Assembly: GCA_022839525.1 (NCBI GenBank)
Contig: JALHET010000133.1
Location: 1 to 9,203, forward strand
Direction: 5' to 3'
Source: Lentisphaerota bacterium
GTDB taxonomy: Bacteria; Verrucomicrobiota; Kiritimatiellia; RFP12; UBA1067
DNA: 9,203 nucleotides
In this document: in pieces, positions 1-6,334 of the stretch
How positions within the stretch are numbered: position 1 is the stretch's first letter
How the letters are laid out: each line of letters begins with the position of its first letter
Translations under genes and position numbers: made by a program
The notes under the pieces: generated by a model
The model's input: only the letters and a program-made list of their open reading frames with translations
Databases searched by the model: none
Told to the model about the DNA's origin: nothing

Positions 1-11
1 TCAAAGATCGG

Positions 12-40
12 GCCGCGCGGGGGAGGCCCCCGTCTGCGGC
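12..40. other. GC-rich nested hairpin
   Basis: An inner perfect stem pairs 18-23 (CGGGGG) with 27-32 (CCCCCG) across a 3-base loop. An outer stem pairs GCCGC at 12-16 with GCGGC at 36-40. No T-run follows it on either strand inside the window, so it is not a clear intrinsic terminator. Read on the minus strand it would sit at the very start of the transcript from the leftward promoter at 51-80, which makes it a candidate leader hairpin. The base pairing is seen directly; the role is inferred. Confidence 0.5.
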
Positions 41-50
41 GCGGGTGGGG

Positions 51-80
51 AACTTAGCAGAATCCCCGGGCGCGTGTCAA
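51..80 (-). promoter_or_regulatory. Strong leftward sigma-70-type promoter candidate
   Basis: On the minus strand there is a perfect -35 box TTGACA (75-80), an 18-base spacer, and TAAGTT (51-56) preceded by TG at one base distance, as in an extended -10. Just upstream of the -35, at about 81-110, are A and T tracts resembling an UP element. Transcription would start near 44 and leave the window to the left, so the gene it serves is not visible. Boxes were read by eye; activity is inferred. Confidence 0.45.
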
Positions 81-171
81 CCCCAAAAAGAGGGAAAATC
101 GTTTTTTTTGCCGCCCCCCGTACGCCACGCCGCCCACGCCGTTGGAAAAGTCGAAAAAACGTTTTTGAGGC

Positions 172-200
172 TTGAATTCTCAGTGTTGAATGCGTAATTT
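172..200 (+). promoter_or_regulatory. Weak promoter candidate for the AEC permease
   Basis: TTGAAT (172-177) is separated by 17 bases from TAATTT (195-200), and the AEC gene begins shortly after. The -35 matches the consensus at four positions and the -10 only at three. Nearby A/T tracts, including a 12-base palindrome at 155-166, could supply upstream or operator sequence. This is only a plausible reading. Confidence 0.3.
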
Positions 201-232
201 TTTTCTGTCAGCCTGACCCGACTCGCGCCTCA

Positions 233-1213
233 GTGCTGAACCGGTTTTTTCATATGCTCTTCCTTTTCATCAAAATGCTTCCGCTGGTTCTTCTGACGCT
301 GGCAGGATACGCGCTCTACAAGCTGAAACTGATCGATGCGACCTTCACCCGCCAGTTGTCCCTGACCATGCTGAACATCTTTTACCCCTGCCTCATCGTC
401 AGCTCCATCCTGAAGAATTTTACCTGGACGTCCCTGTTGCAGAACTGGATGATGCCCATGGGCACCGTCTTCATCCTGATCACAGGCTGGCTGACCGGCC
501 TCGCCACCCTGCCGCTGCTGAAGCGCGAGACCGAGTCCACGCGTAGGTGTTACCACTTCACCTGTATGATGAACAACTACTCATTCCTGCCGATCCTGAT
601 GGCGGCGGCACTGTGGGGTGAGAAAGCGGTCGCGCTGGTCATCTTTTCGGGACTCGGCGCAGAACTGTGCGTGTGGACGCTGGGCGTGAAGGCGCTCACA
701 GGGCAAAAGCTCGACCGGGGCGTCCTCAAGAATCTGGCGAGCGCGCCGATGGGGGCGCTGGTGTTCTCTCTCATCGTTCTGGCAATGCGTCCCGTATGCG
801 AACGGAACGGGCTCACTCCTGCCGCGGCGTCATTCTCAAGCGAGCTTCTGAAAACACTGCTGGAAACCTGCCGGATGGCGGGCGCCGCAACGATTCCCGC
901 GTCCGCCCTGATTTGCGGTGCCCGCATGGCCATGCTGCATCCCGGCAAGCTCTTCTCCCCGCTCATGGCGGGCACCTGCACGCTGCGGCTGGTGGGCATC
1001 CCCGCCCTCTGCATTCTGGTTCTGTCGCTGGTGCCGCTGCCGGTGGAGGTGCGGCGCGTGCTGATCCTAATCTCTGTCCAGCCCGCCGCCATGGCGGGCG
1101 TGACGCTGGCCGAAGCCTACGGCAGTGACGCGGATTTCTCCGCCGCCGCGATTCTCGTTTCGCACCTCCTCTGCCTCGTCACCATCCCGCTCTGGCTGGG
1201 ATGCGTGCTGTAA
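233..1213 (+). CDS. AEC-family (auxin efflux carrier-like) permease
   Basis: This is an integral inner-membrane secondary transporter of the auxin efflux carrier family (membrane transport protein family, PF03547 type). Bacterial members export or exchange small organic acids such as malate or malonate, but the substrate cannot be told here. The 326 residues are almost entirely hydrophobic helices joined by short basic loops. A first helix lies at about residues 8-28 (ending LAGYALYKLKLID) and a second at about 42-60 with a YPCLIVSS stretch. At about 112-120 the segment MNNYSFLPI resembles the family's conserved Asn followed by a helix-breaking Pro. Length is usual for the family (about 300-380). 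The GTG at 233 gives the longest frame; ATG codons at 254 and 275 are alternatives, and none has a clear Shine-Dalgarno site, so the start is uncertain. It is a single gene converging on the PPC-domain gene, with no functional link visible. Confidence 0.85.
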   Translation: MLNRFFHMLFLFIKMLPLVLLTLAGYALYKLKLIDATFTRQLSLTMLNIFYPCLIVSSILKNFTWTSLLQNWMMPMGTVFILITGWLTGLATLPLLKRETESTRRCYHFTCMMNNYSFLPILMAAALWGEKAVALVIFSGLGAELCVWTLGVKALTGQKLDRGVLKNLASAPMGALVFSLIVLAMRPVCERNGLTPAAASFSSELLKTLLETCRMAGAATIPASALICGARMAMLHPGKLFSPLMAGTCTLRLVGIPALCILVLSLVPLPVEVRRVLILISVQPAAMAGVTLAEAYGSDADFSAAAILVSHLLCLVTIPLWLGCVL

Positions 1214-1280
1214 CGACCTCGCGCGGATATGACCGTCAGGCAACGCGGCACCCACCTCTGCCCCGCCTGCCAACCCCTTC

Positions 1281-3227
1281 TCACCTCACCACAAACGGGA
1301 CACTCTGCGTGACCGCCACCAGAGCGTTGTTCGTATCGCCCTGCCTGCAACAGCCGAGGATGAGACGCCCTTTCTGTCCCGCCCGGACAACCCCGGCATC
1401 CACATTCAAAAGAACGAACGCCCGCTCCTGCTTGTTGGTGCGCTGAACCCCCTGAACCGAGAACCCCTCCGGCGGCCAGACCACTACAGGAACGAGTTCC
1501 CTACCGAACTGTGCCGCCAATGCTGCGCTGAGAACCGTCAGCCGGACGGGGTCTTTGCCGGAAACCTCCACCGGTTTTCCCGAAGGCAAAAGCAAGCGTA
1601 GCGCGGGAAGTCCGAAGTTCGCCTTTGCCGACAATTCTGCGAAGGTTCTCGCCTCGACGCACCCGTTCCCTTTCGTGAAGCGCACAGGCACCACCCCCCG
1701 TTTCACGCGGCGCCCCTCCCCAGTCTCCGCCGAAGCGATCAGTGACAGGTCAAACACTGTGTGCGGGAAGCGCATACCGTCCGTGGACACCGTCATCCGG
1801 CACGAAGTCTCCCCTGCCGGGATCACGCCGCCCTCGCACGCGATACTGAGCGGCGGATACTCGAGCGCCACCCGCACCTCGCCTTCAAACCCGTGCAGCC
1901 GCTGCAGGAAAACCGTCACCAGCGCGCTACCGTCTGCCGGGATGTTCAGCGAAGCCGGCGTCATCCAAACCTGGAAACCGGGGCGCGGAGGCCCCACACG
2001 CAGGCGGTAGACGAACGCCTCGCCTGAACGGCCCTCCGCATCCGTCACCTCCACCTCATACGCGCCCGTCTCAGCCAGCCTCACGGGCACCGACGGGTCG
2101 CGCCCCTGTAACGCCGCCGCCGCTGTGTCGTCCGTATCATACGCCGCACGCGCGACGGCCTCGCCCCGGCTGTTGCGTACCGTCACGACCGGTTTCAACG
2201 GCGACCCCAGCGCCGCCGCATGAGCATCCACCCATACAACATCGCCGGCCGTGCCGTTGAAACGGAACACGTCGCGCCCACCCGCCTGCTCCAGAACGCC
2301 GTTGACCACACACGGCACCTCGACCGGCTGCGCGCGCTCCGGCGAATCGTTCGGTTCTTGCTCTGGCACACCAGCCTCTTCCGACAGGTTGAACCGCAGA
2401 CCCGGCAACACGAGTGCGCCTTCGGTCAGAGCCTTCAGACACAGTTCGCCGTTTTTTCCGCCCGTAAAAAGACGCACGCGTTTCTGCGCAAGGTTATGCC
2501 CCCTCAACAGGACATTCAGTCTCTCGCCCTCTTGAGCCCCTGACGGCGCGAATCCCGTGACCAGCGGCAATTCGCCGAGCTTGACGCGGTACACGCACGC
2601 ATCGCCGCAGCGGTCGCGCACGGCTTTCACCTCCAAGGCGTACACACCGTCCTGAGGCACTTCAAACACCACGGCTGGCGCGGCCTCCGCATTGTACACC
2701 GTCACGTCCCCGCACGGTTTTCCCGCAGCATCCGTAAAGGTCAGCACGGGGCGGAACCCTCCGCACGGCAACACCCGCGATTCGGTAAAGGCGACCAGCG
2801 TCATCCCCTTCACAGCCTGAAACCGGTAGCGGTCCGCCCCGGCCCCGTGCAGACGGCCGTTCAGACAGGCAGGCAGTGCGGCAACCTCCGCCCCGCCTCC
2901 GGAGACTCGGTTGGTGACCGCCTCGCCCACTTCCGGCAAAGCCGAGATCTCAAAACTCACCGGCTCGCTTAACCGGTAAGCCGACCCGACCCGCAGCGCC
3001 CGGATACCCGGCGCGGCCCCTTTGTCGATTATGACCCTGAAGCGGAAACGGTTCGGCACGTCCACCTGAGCCGGGTGCCCCTTCTTCGTGCGCATGACTG
3101 TCCGCGTCGGCCCCAGAAACGTCGCTTTCACCCCTTCGCCGCTGATGACCGCCTGCCTCACAGCCGGCAAAGAAGCCCCCCCGACCTCGATCCATACCAA
3201 CCACCCCATTAACAGCATCCATCGCAT
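1281..3227 (-). CDS. Exported protein with tandem PPC-like and Ig-like domains
   Basis: This 648-residue protein probably acts outside the cytoplasm. The start at 3227 is chosen because AAAGGA (3235-3240) lies 7 bases upstream and the protein then opens with a typical Sec signal (MRWMLLMGWLVWIEVGGAS). The frame stays open 20 codons further without a ribosome site. After the signal come an N-terminal beta domain (about 30-105, ending SFEISALPEVGE), a PPC-like beta sandwich (about 115-218), and an IPT/TIG-like segment (about 220-250). A second PPC domain opens with EQEPNDSPERAQ at about 289-300 and runs to about 410. An Ig-like domain follows (about 415-520, SLNIPADGSALVTVFLQR), then a C-terminal region without a clear match. 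Proteins of this build are abundant in Planctomycetes, Verrucomicrobia and Lentisphaerae. No protease or other catalytic domain is seen, so binding or cell-surface display is more likely than enzymatic action. It diverges from the M20 peptidase gene. Confidence 0.8.
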   Translation of the reverse strand: MRWMLLMGWLVWIEVGGASLPAVRQAVISGEGVKATFLGPTRTVMRTKKGHPAQVDVPNRFRFRVIIDKGAAPGIRALRVGSAYRLSEPVSFEISALPEVGEAVTNRVSGGGAEVAALPACLNGRLHGAGADRYRFQAVKGMTLVAFTESRVLPCGGFRPVLTFTDAAGKPCGDVTVYNAEAAPAVVFEVPQDGVYALEVKAVRDRCGDACVYRVKLGELPLVTGFAPSGAQEGERLNVLLRGHNLAQKRVRLFTGGKNGELCLKALTEGALVLPGLRFNLSEEAGVPEQEPNDSPERAQPVEVPCVVNGVLEQAGGRDVFRFNGTAGDVVWVDAHAAALGSPLKPVVTVRNSRGEAVARAAYDTDDTAAAALQGRDPSVPVRLAETGAYEVEVTDAEGRSGEAFVYRLRVGPPRPGFQVWMTPASLNIPADGSALVTVFLQRLHGFEGEVRVALEYPPLSIACEGGVIPAGETSCRMTVSTDGMRFPHTVFDLSLIASAETGEGRRVKRGVVPVRFTKGNGCVEARTFAELSAKANFGLPALRLLLPSGKPVEVSGKDPVRLTVLSAALAAQFGRELVPVVVWPPEGFSVQGVQRTNKQERAFVLLNVDAGVVRAGQKGRLILGCCRQGDTNNALVAVTQSVPFVVR

Positions 3228-3277
3228 GTGCGTATCCTTTCCCATCCGATACAGAGGACATGTTGATTCATGCCGCC

Positions 3278-3307
3278 AAATTATCACATTGCGCTGATCG
3301 CCGGCAA
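3278..3307 (-). promoter_or_regulatory. Promoter candidate for the PPC-domain gene
   Basis: On the minus strand TTGCCG (3302-3307), an 18-base spacer and TAATTT (3278-3283) are found, with TG one base before the -10 (extended -10). A start near 3271 would give a leader of about 44 bases before the ATG at 3227. Confidence 0.4.
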
Positions 3308-3341
3308 GACGACGATCACGTCCTACAGGAATTCAACCGCA

Positions 3342-3370
3342 TTGAATCGCCCCACCGGGTATGTTATCCT
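3342..3370 (+). promoter_or_regulatory. Promoter candidate for the M20 peptidase gene
   Basis: TTGAAT (3342-3347), a 17-base spacer and TATCCT (3365-3370), with TG at 3362-3363 forming an extended -10. A start near 3377 leaves a short leader containing the Shine-Dalgarno site AAGGAG (3383-3388). It lies back to back with the leftward promoter at 3278-3307, so the 168-base gap serves both genes. Confidence 0.45.
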
Positions 3371-3395
3371 CTCGGCAGACTTAAGGAGACATCCG

Positions 3396-4772
3396 ATGCC
3401 CGACACCGCTTTTGCCCCCGCCTATTTCGAAAAAAACCGGCAAGCCATTCTGGACGACTGGTTCGCGCTGCTGCGCCTGCCGACCGTCGGGACAGACCCC
3501 AAACGCCTCGGCGACTGCGCCCGCGCGGCGGCGTGGCTGAAGCATTTCCTCAGGCCGCTCGGGTTCGCGGTCGACGTCATCACCCCCGAAAGCGGCCTCC
3601 CCGTACCCATCGTCCTCGCAGAGCGCCCCGGTGCCGGTGCCACCACCGTGCTCTTCTACGGCCATTACGACGTGCAGCCCGAAGACCCGCTCGATGGCTG
3701 GAAAACCCCGCCCTTCGAGCCGACCCTCATCAACGGGCGCGTGTACGCCCGCGGCGCCCAGGACGACAAGGGGCAAGTCATGGGCTTTCTCATGGGGGTC
3801 AAAGCCCTGATAGAGTCCGGCATGCCCCTGCCGACCCTCAGGCTCGTGATCGAAGGCCAAGAGGAGAGCAGCAGCAAAGCACTCACCGCCCTTGCGCCCC
3901 TCCTGCGCCAGAGGCTGCACGCCGACGTGCTGATGGTCAGCGACACCTCCAGCGGACCCGACAGCCAGCCCGCCATCGTGGCGGGGCTCCGGGGCGTCAC
4001 CCACTTTACGCTCACCGTCACAGGCCCCGGATACGATCTCCACTCCGGCATCCACGGCGGCCTCGCGCCCAATCCCGCCCAAGGGCTTGCCCGCCTGCTC
4101 GCGTCGCTGCACAACGACGACGGCTCGATCGCCGTCGCGGGCTTCCTCGACCGCGTGCGCCCCCCCTCTGAAGAGGAACTCGCACGCGCCCGGGAATCCG
4201 TCATCACGCCCGAAGCCTACGAGAAAGAGATCGGCTGCCCGCCGGCCGGCGGGCAGCAGGGTCTCGACATGGTGACGCGCGTCAGCTTCATGCCGACCAT
4301 CGAGATCAACGGCATCCACGGCGGCTACGGCGGCCCGGGATCCAAAACCGTCATCCCTTCCTCGGCCCTCGCCAAGCTCAGCATGCGGCTGGTGCCCGAC
4401 CAGCTCCCTTCCGAGGCGTTCGCCGCCGTGAAAAAGCACCTGACCGACCGATGCCCCCGCGGCATGACCCTGACCTTCTCGGACTCGGATGCGGGCGCGC
4501 CGGGCTTCCGCCTCCCGATCCACTCGCCCGTTTTCCGTCTCGCCGCAGACGTGTTGCGGAAGATCGACCCGCGCGGCGCCCTTTTCCACTGGGACGGCGC
4601 CTCGATCCCGATCGTCGCGCTGTTGCAGCAGGTCTCTGGCGCCGCCCCGCTGCTGGTCGGCTTCGGGCGCGAGGAAGACAAGATCCACTGTCCCAACGAA
4701 TCCTTCGGCCTCGACCAGTTCGTGAGCGCCATGACCTGGACCACCCTGATGCTCAGCGAGCTTGCTGTCTGA
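3396..4772 (+). CDS. M20-family metallo-dipeptidase
   Basis: A cytosolic zinc dipeptidase of the M20 (ArgE/DapE/CPG2-like) family that would release amino acids from dipeptides. The start at 3396 follows AAGGAG at a 7-base distance; the frame is open 42 codons further upstream, but that stretch has no ribosome site and overlaps the promoter. The 458 residues match the usual length. Metal and catalytic residues are all present: H90 and D92 in FYGHYDVQP, D123 in RGAQDDKGQ, E156 and E157 in EGQEESS, D183 in MVSDTSS, and H431 near the end in DKIHCPNESF. The inserted dimerisation domain (about 195-345) carries the conserved H216 of DLHSGIHGG. No signal peptide is seen. Exact substrate (broad dipeptides, carnosine-type, or acyl-amino acids) is not decided by sequence alone. 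It is transcribed alone, away from the PPC gene. Confidence 0.93.
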   Translation: MPDTAFAPAYFEKNRQAILDDWFALLRLPTVGTDPKRLGDCARAAAWLKHFLRPLGFAVDVITPESGLPVPIVLAERPGAGATTVLFYGHYDVQPEDPLDGWKTPPFEPTLINGRVYARGAQDDKGQVMGFLMGVKALIESGMPLPTLRLVIEGQEESSSKALTALAPLLRQRLHADVLMVSDTSSGPDSQPAIVAGLRGVTHFTLTVTGPGYDLHSGIHGGLAPNPAQGLARLLASLHNDDGSIAVAGFLDRVRPPSEEELARARESVITPEAYEKEIGCPPAGGQQGLDMVTRVSFMPTIEINGIHGGYGGPGSKTVIPSSALAKLSMRLVPDQLPSEAFAAVKKHLTDRCPRGMTLTFSDSDAGAPGFRLPIHSPVFRLAADVLRKIDPRGALFHWDGASIPIVALLQQVSGAAPLLVGFGREEDKIHCPNESFGLDQFVSAMTWTTLMLSELAV

Positions 4773-4781
4773 AATCCGCGC

Positions 4782-4811
4782 TTGCCACCCCGCACCCCGA
4801 AACGGCATAAT
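4782..4811 (+). promoter_or_regulatory. Promoter candidate for tRNA-Val
   Basis: TTGCCA (4782-4787), an 18-base spacer and CATAAT (4806-4811). The -10 ends 16 bases before the tRNA, which suits a short 5' leader removed by RNase P. The -35 begins 10 bases after the dipeptidase stop codon. Confidence 0.5.
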
Positions 4812-4823
4812 GCCCCCGTTTTT
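4800..4823 (+). terminator. Possible terminator of the M20 gene, overlapping the tRNA promoter
   Basis: AAACGG (4800-4805) can pair with CCGTTT (4816-4821), followed by TT, giving a stem with a T-rich 3' side. Within it, GGCAT-A-ATGCC (4804-4814) is a competing small inverted repeat. The -10 box of the tRNA promoter lies in the loop. The stem is short and the T-run small, so this is a weak call. Confidence 0.35.
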
Positions 4824-4827
4824 CCCG

Positions 4828-4904
4828 GGGCGGTTATCTCAGTTGGTTAGAGAGTCTGGTTTACACCCAGAATGTCGGGGGTTCGAATCCCTCACCGCCC
4901 ACCA
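4828..4904 (+). tRNA. tRNA-Val (anticodon UAC)
   Basis: A complete cloverleaf can be folded by hand. The acceptor stem pairs GGGCGGT (4828-4834) with ACCGCCC (4894-4900), with discriminator A4901 and an encoded CCA (4902-4904). The D stem is TCTC/GAGA (4837-4840 and 4850-4853) around a GG-containing loop. The anticodon stem is TCTGG/CCAGA (4855-4859 and 4867-4871), with loop TTTACAC and anticodon TAC at 4862-4864. The T stem is GGGGG/CCCTC with loop TTCGAAT. It reads GUA and probably other GUN valine codons. The anticodon and discriminator A73 fit valine. The first D-stem pair is U10-A25 rather than the usual G10-pyrimidine. It stands alone between the dipeptidase gene and the convergent guaA. 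Confidence 0.95.
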
Positions 4905-4948
4905 GCCTTTGCCCTCCAGTTTTGAACCGCATGATACGGCCCGCGCGC

Positions 4949-6217
4949 TTACTCCCACTCGATCGTGGCGGGGGGCTTGTGGGTGATGTCGTAGACAACC
5001 CGGTTCACCTGCGGCAAAGCGGCAGTGATCTTTCCAGAGGCCGTCTCCAGCACCTCCATCGGCACATGCACGAAACGGGCGGTCATGAAGTCCGAGGTTT
5101 TCACCGCTCGCAAGGCGACCGTATAGGCGTAGGTGCGGGCGTCGTTGGACACGCCGACCGAGCGGTTGCCGGTGAGCACGGCGAAATACTGGCTGGCCTG
5201 CTGCTCCAACCCGGCGTCGAGAATGGCCTGACGGAAAACCGCGTCGGCCTCCCGCAGAATGTCGAGCTTCTCCCGCGTGACCTCTCCGAGGCAACGCACC
5301 CCCAGACCGGGGCCGGGGAACGGTTGGCGCATGGCGATGGATGCCGGAATGCCCAGGGCCAAGGCGACCTGCCGCACCTCGTCCTTGAAAAGGTATTTGA
5401 GCGGCTCGACCAGCCCTTTGAAGGCGATGTTTTTCGGCAACCCGCCGACGTTGTGGTGCGCCTTCACCGGCTTGCCGCCGTCCCAGCCGCTCTCAATGAT
5501 GTCGGGGTAGATCGTCCCCTGCACCAGATAATCGGGCTCGCCAGCGGAACGGGCCTCCTCTTCGAATACGCGGATGAACTCCTCGCCGATGATCTTGCGC
5601 TTGCGCTCGGGATCGCCGACCCCCGCCAGCTTGCCGAGGAAACGGTCCTGCGCGTCAACGTGACGGAGCGCAATACCAAACCGGTCGCGGAAGACCGCGC
5701 ACACCTCTTGAGGCTCGTCCTTGCGCATCAGCCCGTGATCGACGAAGACGCACGTGAGTTGCCGGCCGACGGCACGGTGAGCCAACACGGCGCACACCGA
5801 GGAGTCTACCCCGCCCGACATGGCCAGCAGGACTTTGCGGTCGCCGACCGTGCGGCGGATATCGGCGATGGCTTCGTCAATGAACGCCGCCACGGTCCAA
5901 TCCTGCTTCAGGCCGCACTGGCCAACCAGAAACGGCTTAAGGGTCTCGGCATCGCACGCGCGGTCAGCCAGATCAAGAACCGGCACACCGAAGGCCGCCG
6001 GGTCTGCCGCTGGCTGCCGCTGCAGCGTCGCCTCGCCGCAGGCCGCGCCGCGCTGCAGGACAATTGCCTTGGGTGCGAGCGCGGCGATCCGTTCGGCCGT
6101 CGCCGTGCAGGGAAGCACCTCGCAATAAATGTTGAGCGAGCGGACACTCTTGGCCGCAGCCTGGCTGTTGATCGCACCGAAATCGAGAATCACCACCGTG
6201 TCGTGCTGTCGCGTCAT
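4949..6217 (-). CDS. guaA: GMP synthase with degenerate glutaminase domain
   Basis: GMP synthase makes GMP from XMP, ATP and ammonia in the last step of guanine nucleotide synthesis in the cytosol. This 422-residue protein is about 100 shorter than ordinary bacterial GuaA (about 510-525). The ATP-pyrophosphatase domain is intact: P-loop SGGVDSS (134-140), [10 protein letters not shown] (254-263) and [11 protein letters not shown] (298-308). The dimerisation domain ends normally in [18 protein letters not shown]. The loss is N-terminal. Residues 8-90 still align with the start of a class I amidotransferase domain ([14 protein letters not shown], then FGVPVL), but the nucleophile-Cys motif that should follow VPVL is absent (DLADRACD). 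The sequence then jumps to the domain-linker stretch [18 protein letters not shown], so the catalytic His and Glu are also gone. Glutamine hydrolysis should be impossible; free ammonia or a partner glutaminase is inferred. GGAGG (6222-6226) and an upstream AAGGAG support the start. It converges on tRNA-Val. Confidence 0.93.
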   Translation of the reverse strand: MTRQHDTVVILDFGAINSQAAAKSVRSLNIYCEVLPCTATAERIAALAPKAIVLQRGAACGEATLQRQPAADPAAFGVPVLDLADRACDAETLKPFLVGQCGLKQDWTVAAFIDEAIADIRRTVGDRKVLLAMSGGVDSSVCAVLAHRAVGRQLTCVFVDHGLMRKDEPQEVCAVFRDRFGIALRHVDAQDRFLGKLAGVGDPERKRKIIGEEFIRVFEEEARSAGEPDYLVQGTIYPDIIESGWDGGKPVKAHHNVGGLPKNIAFKGLVEPLKYLFKDEVRQVALALGIPASIAMRQPFPGPGLGVRCLGEVTREKLDILREADAVFRQAILDAGLEQQASQYFAVLTGNRSVGVSNDARTYAYTVALRAVKTSDFMTARFVHVPMEVLETASGKITAALPQVNRVVYDITHKPPATIEWE

Positions 6218-6239
6218 ACGCCCTCCGGCTCCTTTTTGG

Positions 6240-6268
6240 AAAAAGCCGCAGGCACACTCGCACGCGGC
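6240..6268 (-). terminator. Hairpin with T-run in the guaA leader
   Basis: On the minus strand GCCGC (6264-6268) can pair with GCGGC (6245-6249) across a 14-base loop, followed directly by five T (6240-6244). This is a short intrinsic-terminator-like structure between the HZS-alpha-like gene and guaA, lying inside the presumed guaA leader. It could end read-through from upstream or act as an attenuator. The stem is only five pairs. Confidence 0.3.
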
Positions 6269-6280
6269 ATTGATTAAAAA

Positions 6281-6310
6281 AGAATAGCAGGGTCAGCCCC
6301 CCAGTGGCAA
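6281..6310 (-). promoter_or_regulatory. guaA: Promoter candidate for guaA
   Basis: On the minus strand TTGCCA (6305-6310), an 18-base spacer and TATTCT (6281-6286). A start near 6274 would give a leader of about 57 bases containing the hairpin at 6245-6268 and the ribosome site. This suggests guaA is not solely dependent on transcription from the gene upstream. No known purine riboswitch fold was recognised. Confidence 0.4.
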
Positions 6311-6334
6311 GGGCAATGCCGTTCCGATAGCGAT

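Noticed and set aside
1214..1280. Bidirectional terminator between the convergent permease and PPC-domain genes
   Set aside because: No convincing stem with a T-run could be found in this 67-base gap on either strand.
3228..3287. Upstream extension of the PPC-domain gene by 20 codons
   Set aside because: The extension has no ribosome site, would bury the signal peptide, and covers the candidate promoter; AAAGGA sits correctly before the ATG at 3227.
3270..3395. Upstream extension of the dipeptidase gene by 42 codons
   Set aside because: The extra residues match nothing in the family and overlap the promoter, while AAGGAG precedes the ATG at 3396.
3381..4808. A long open frame on the minus strand opposite the M20 dipeptidase gene
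   Set aside because: Low-complexity, Gly/Arg/Glu-rich translation with no motifs; the opposite strand has a full set of M20 metal ligands and a good ribosome site. It would also overlap the tRNA promoter region.
4905..4948. Terminator between tRNA-Val and guaA
   Set aside because: Only a three- to four-pair CCG/CGG stem is visible and there is no T-run; too weak to call.
5900..6217. Frameshift or sequencing error as the cause of the missing glutaminase motifs in guaA
   Set aside because: The other two minus-strand frames here show no nucleophile-Cys or His/Glu motifs of a class I amidotransferase, and the N-terminal remnant and linker are in one continuous frame. An internal deletion, not a shift, fits.
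4922..6277. A long open frame on the plus strand opposite guaA
   Set aside because: It is the antisense shadow of a GC-rich gene. Its translation shows no family motifs, and the minus strand encodes an unmistakable GMP synthase.
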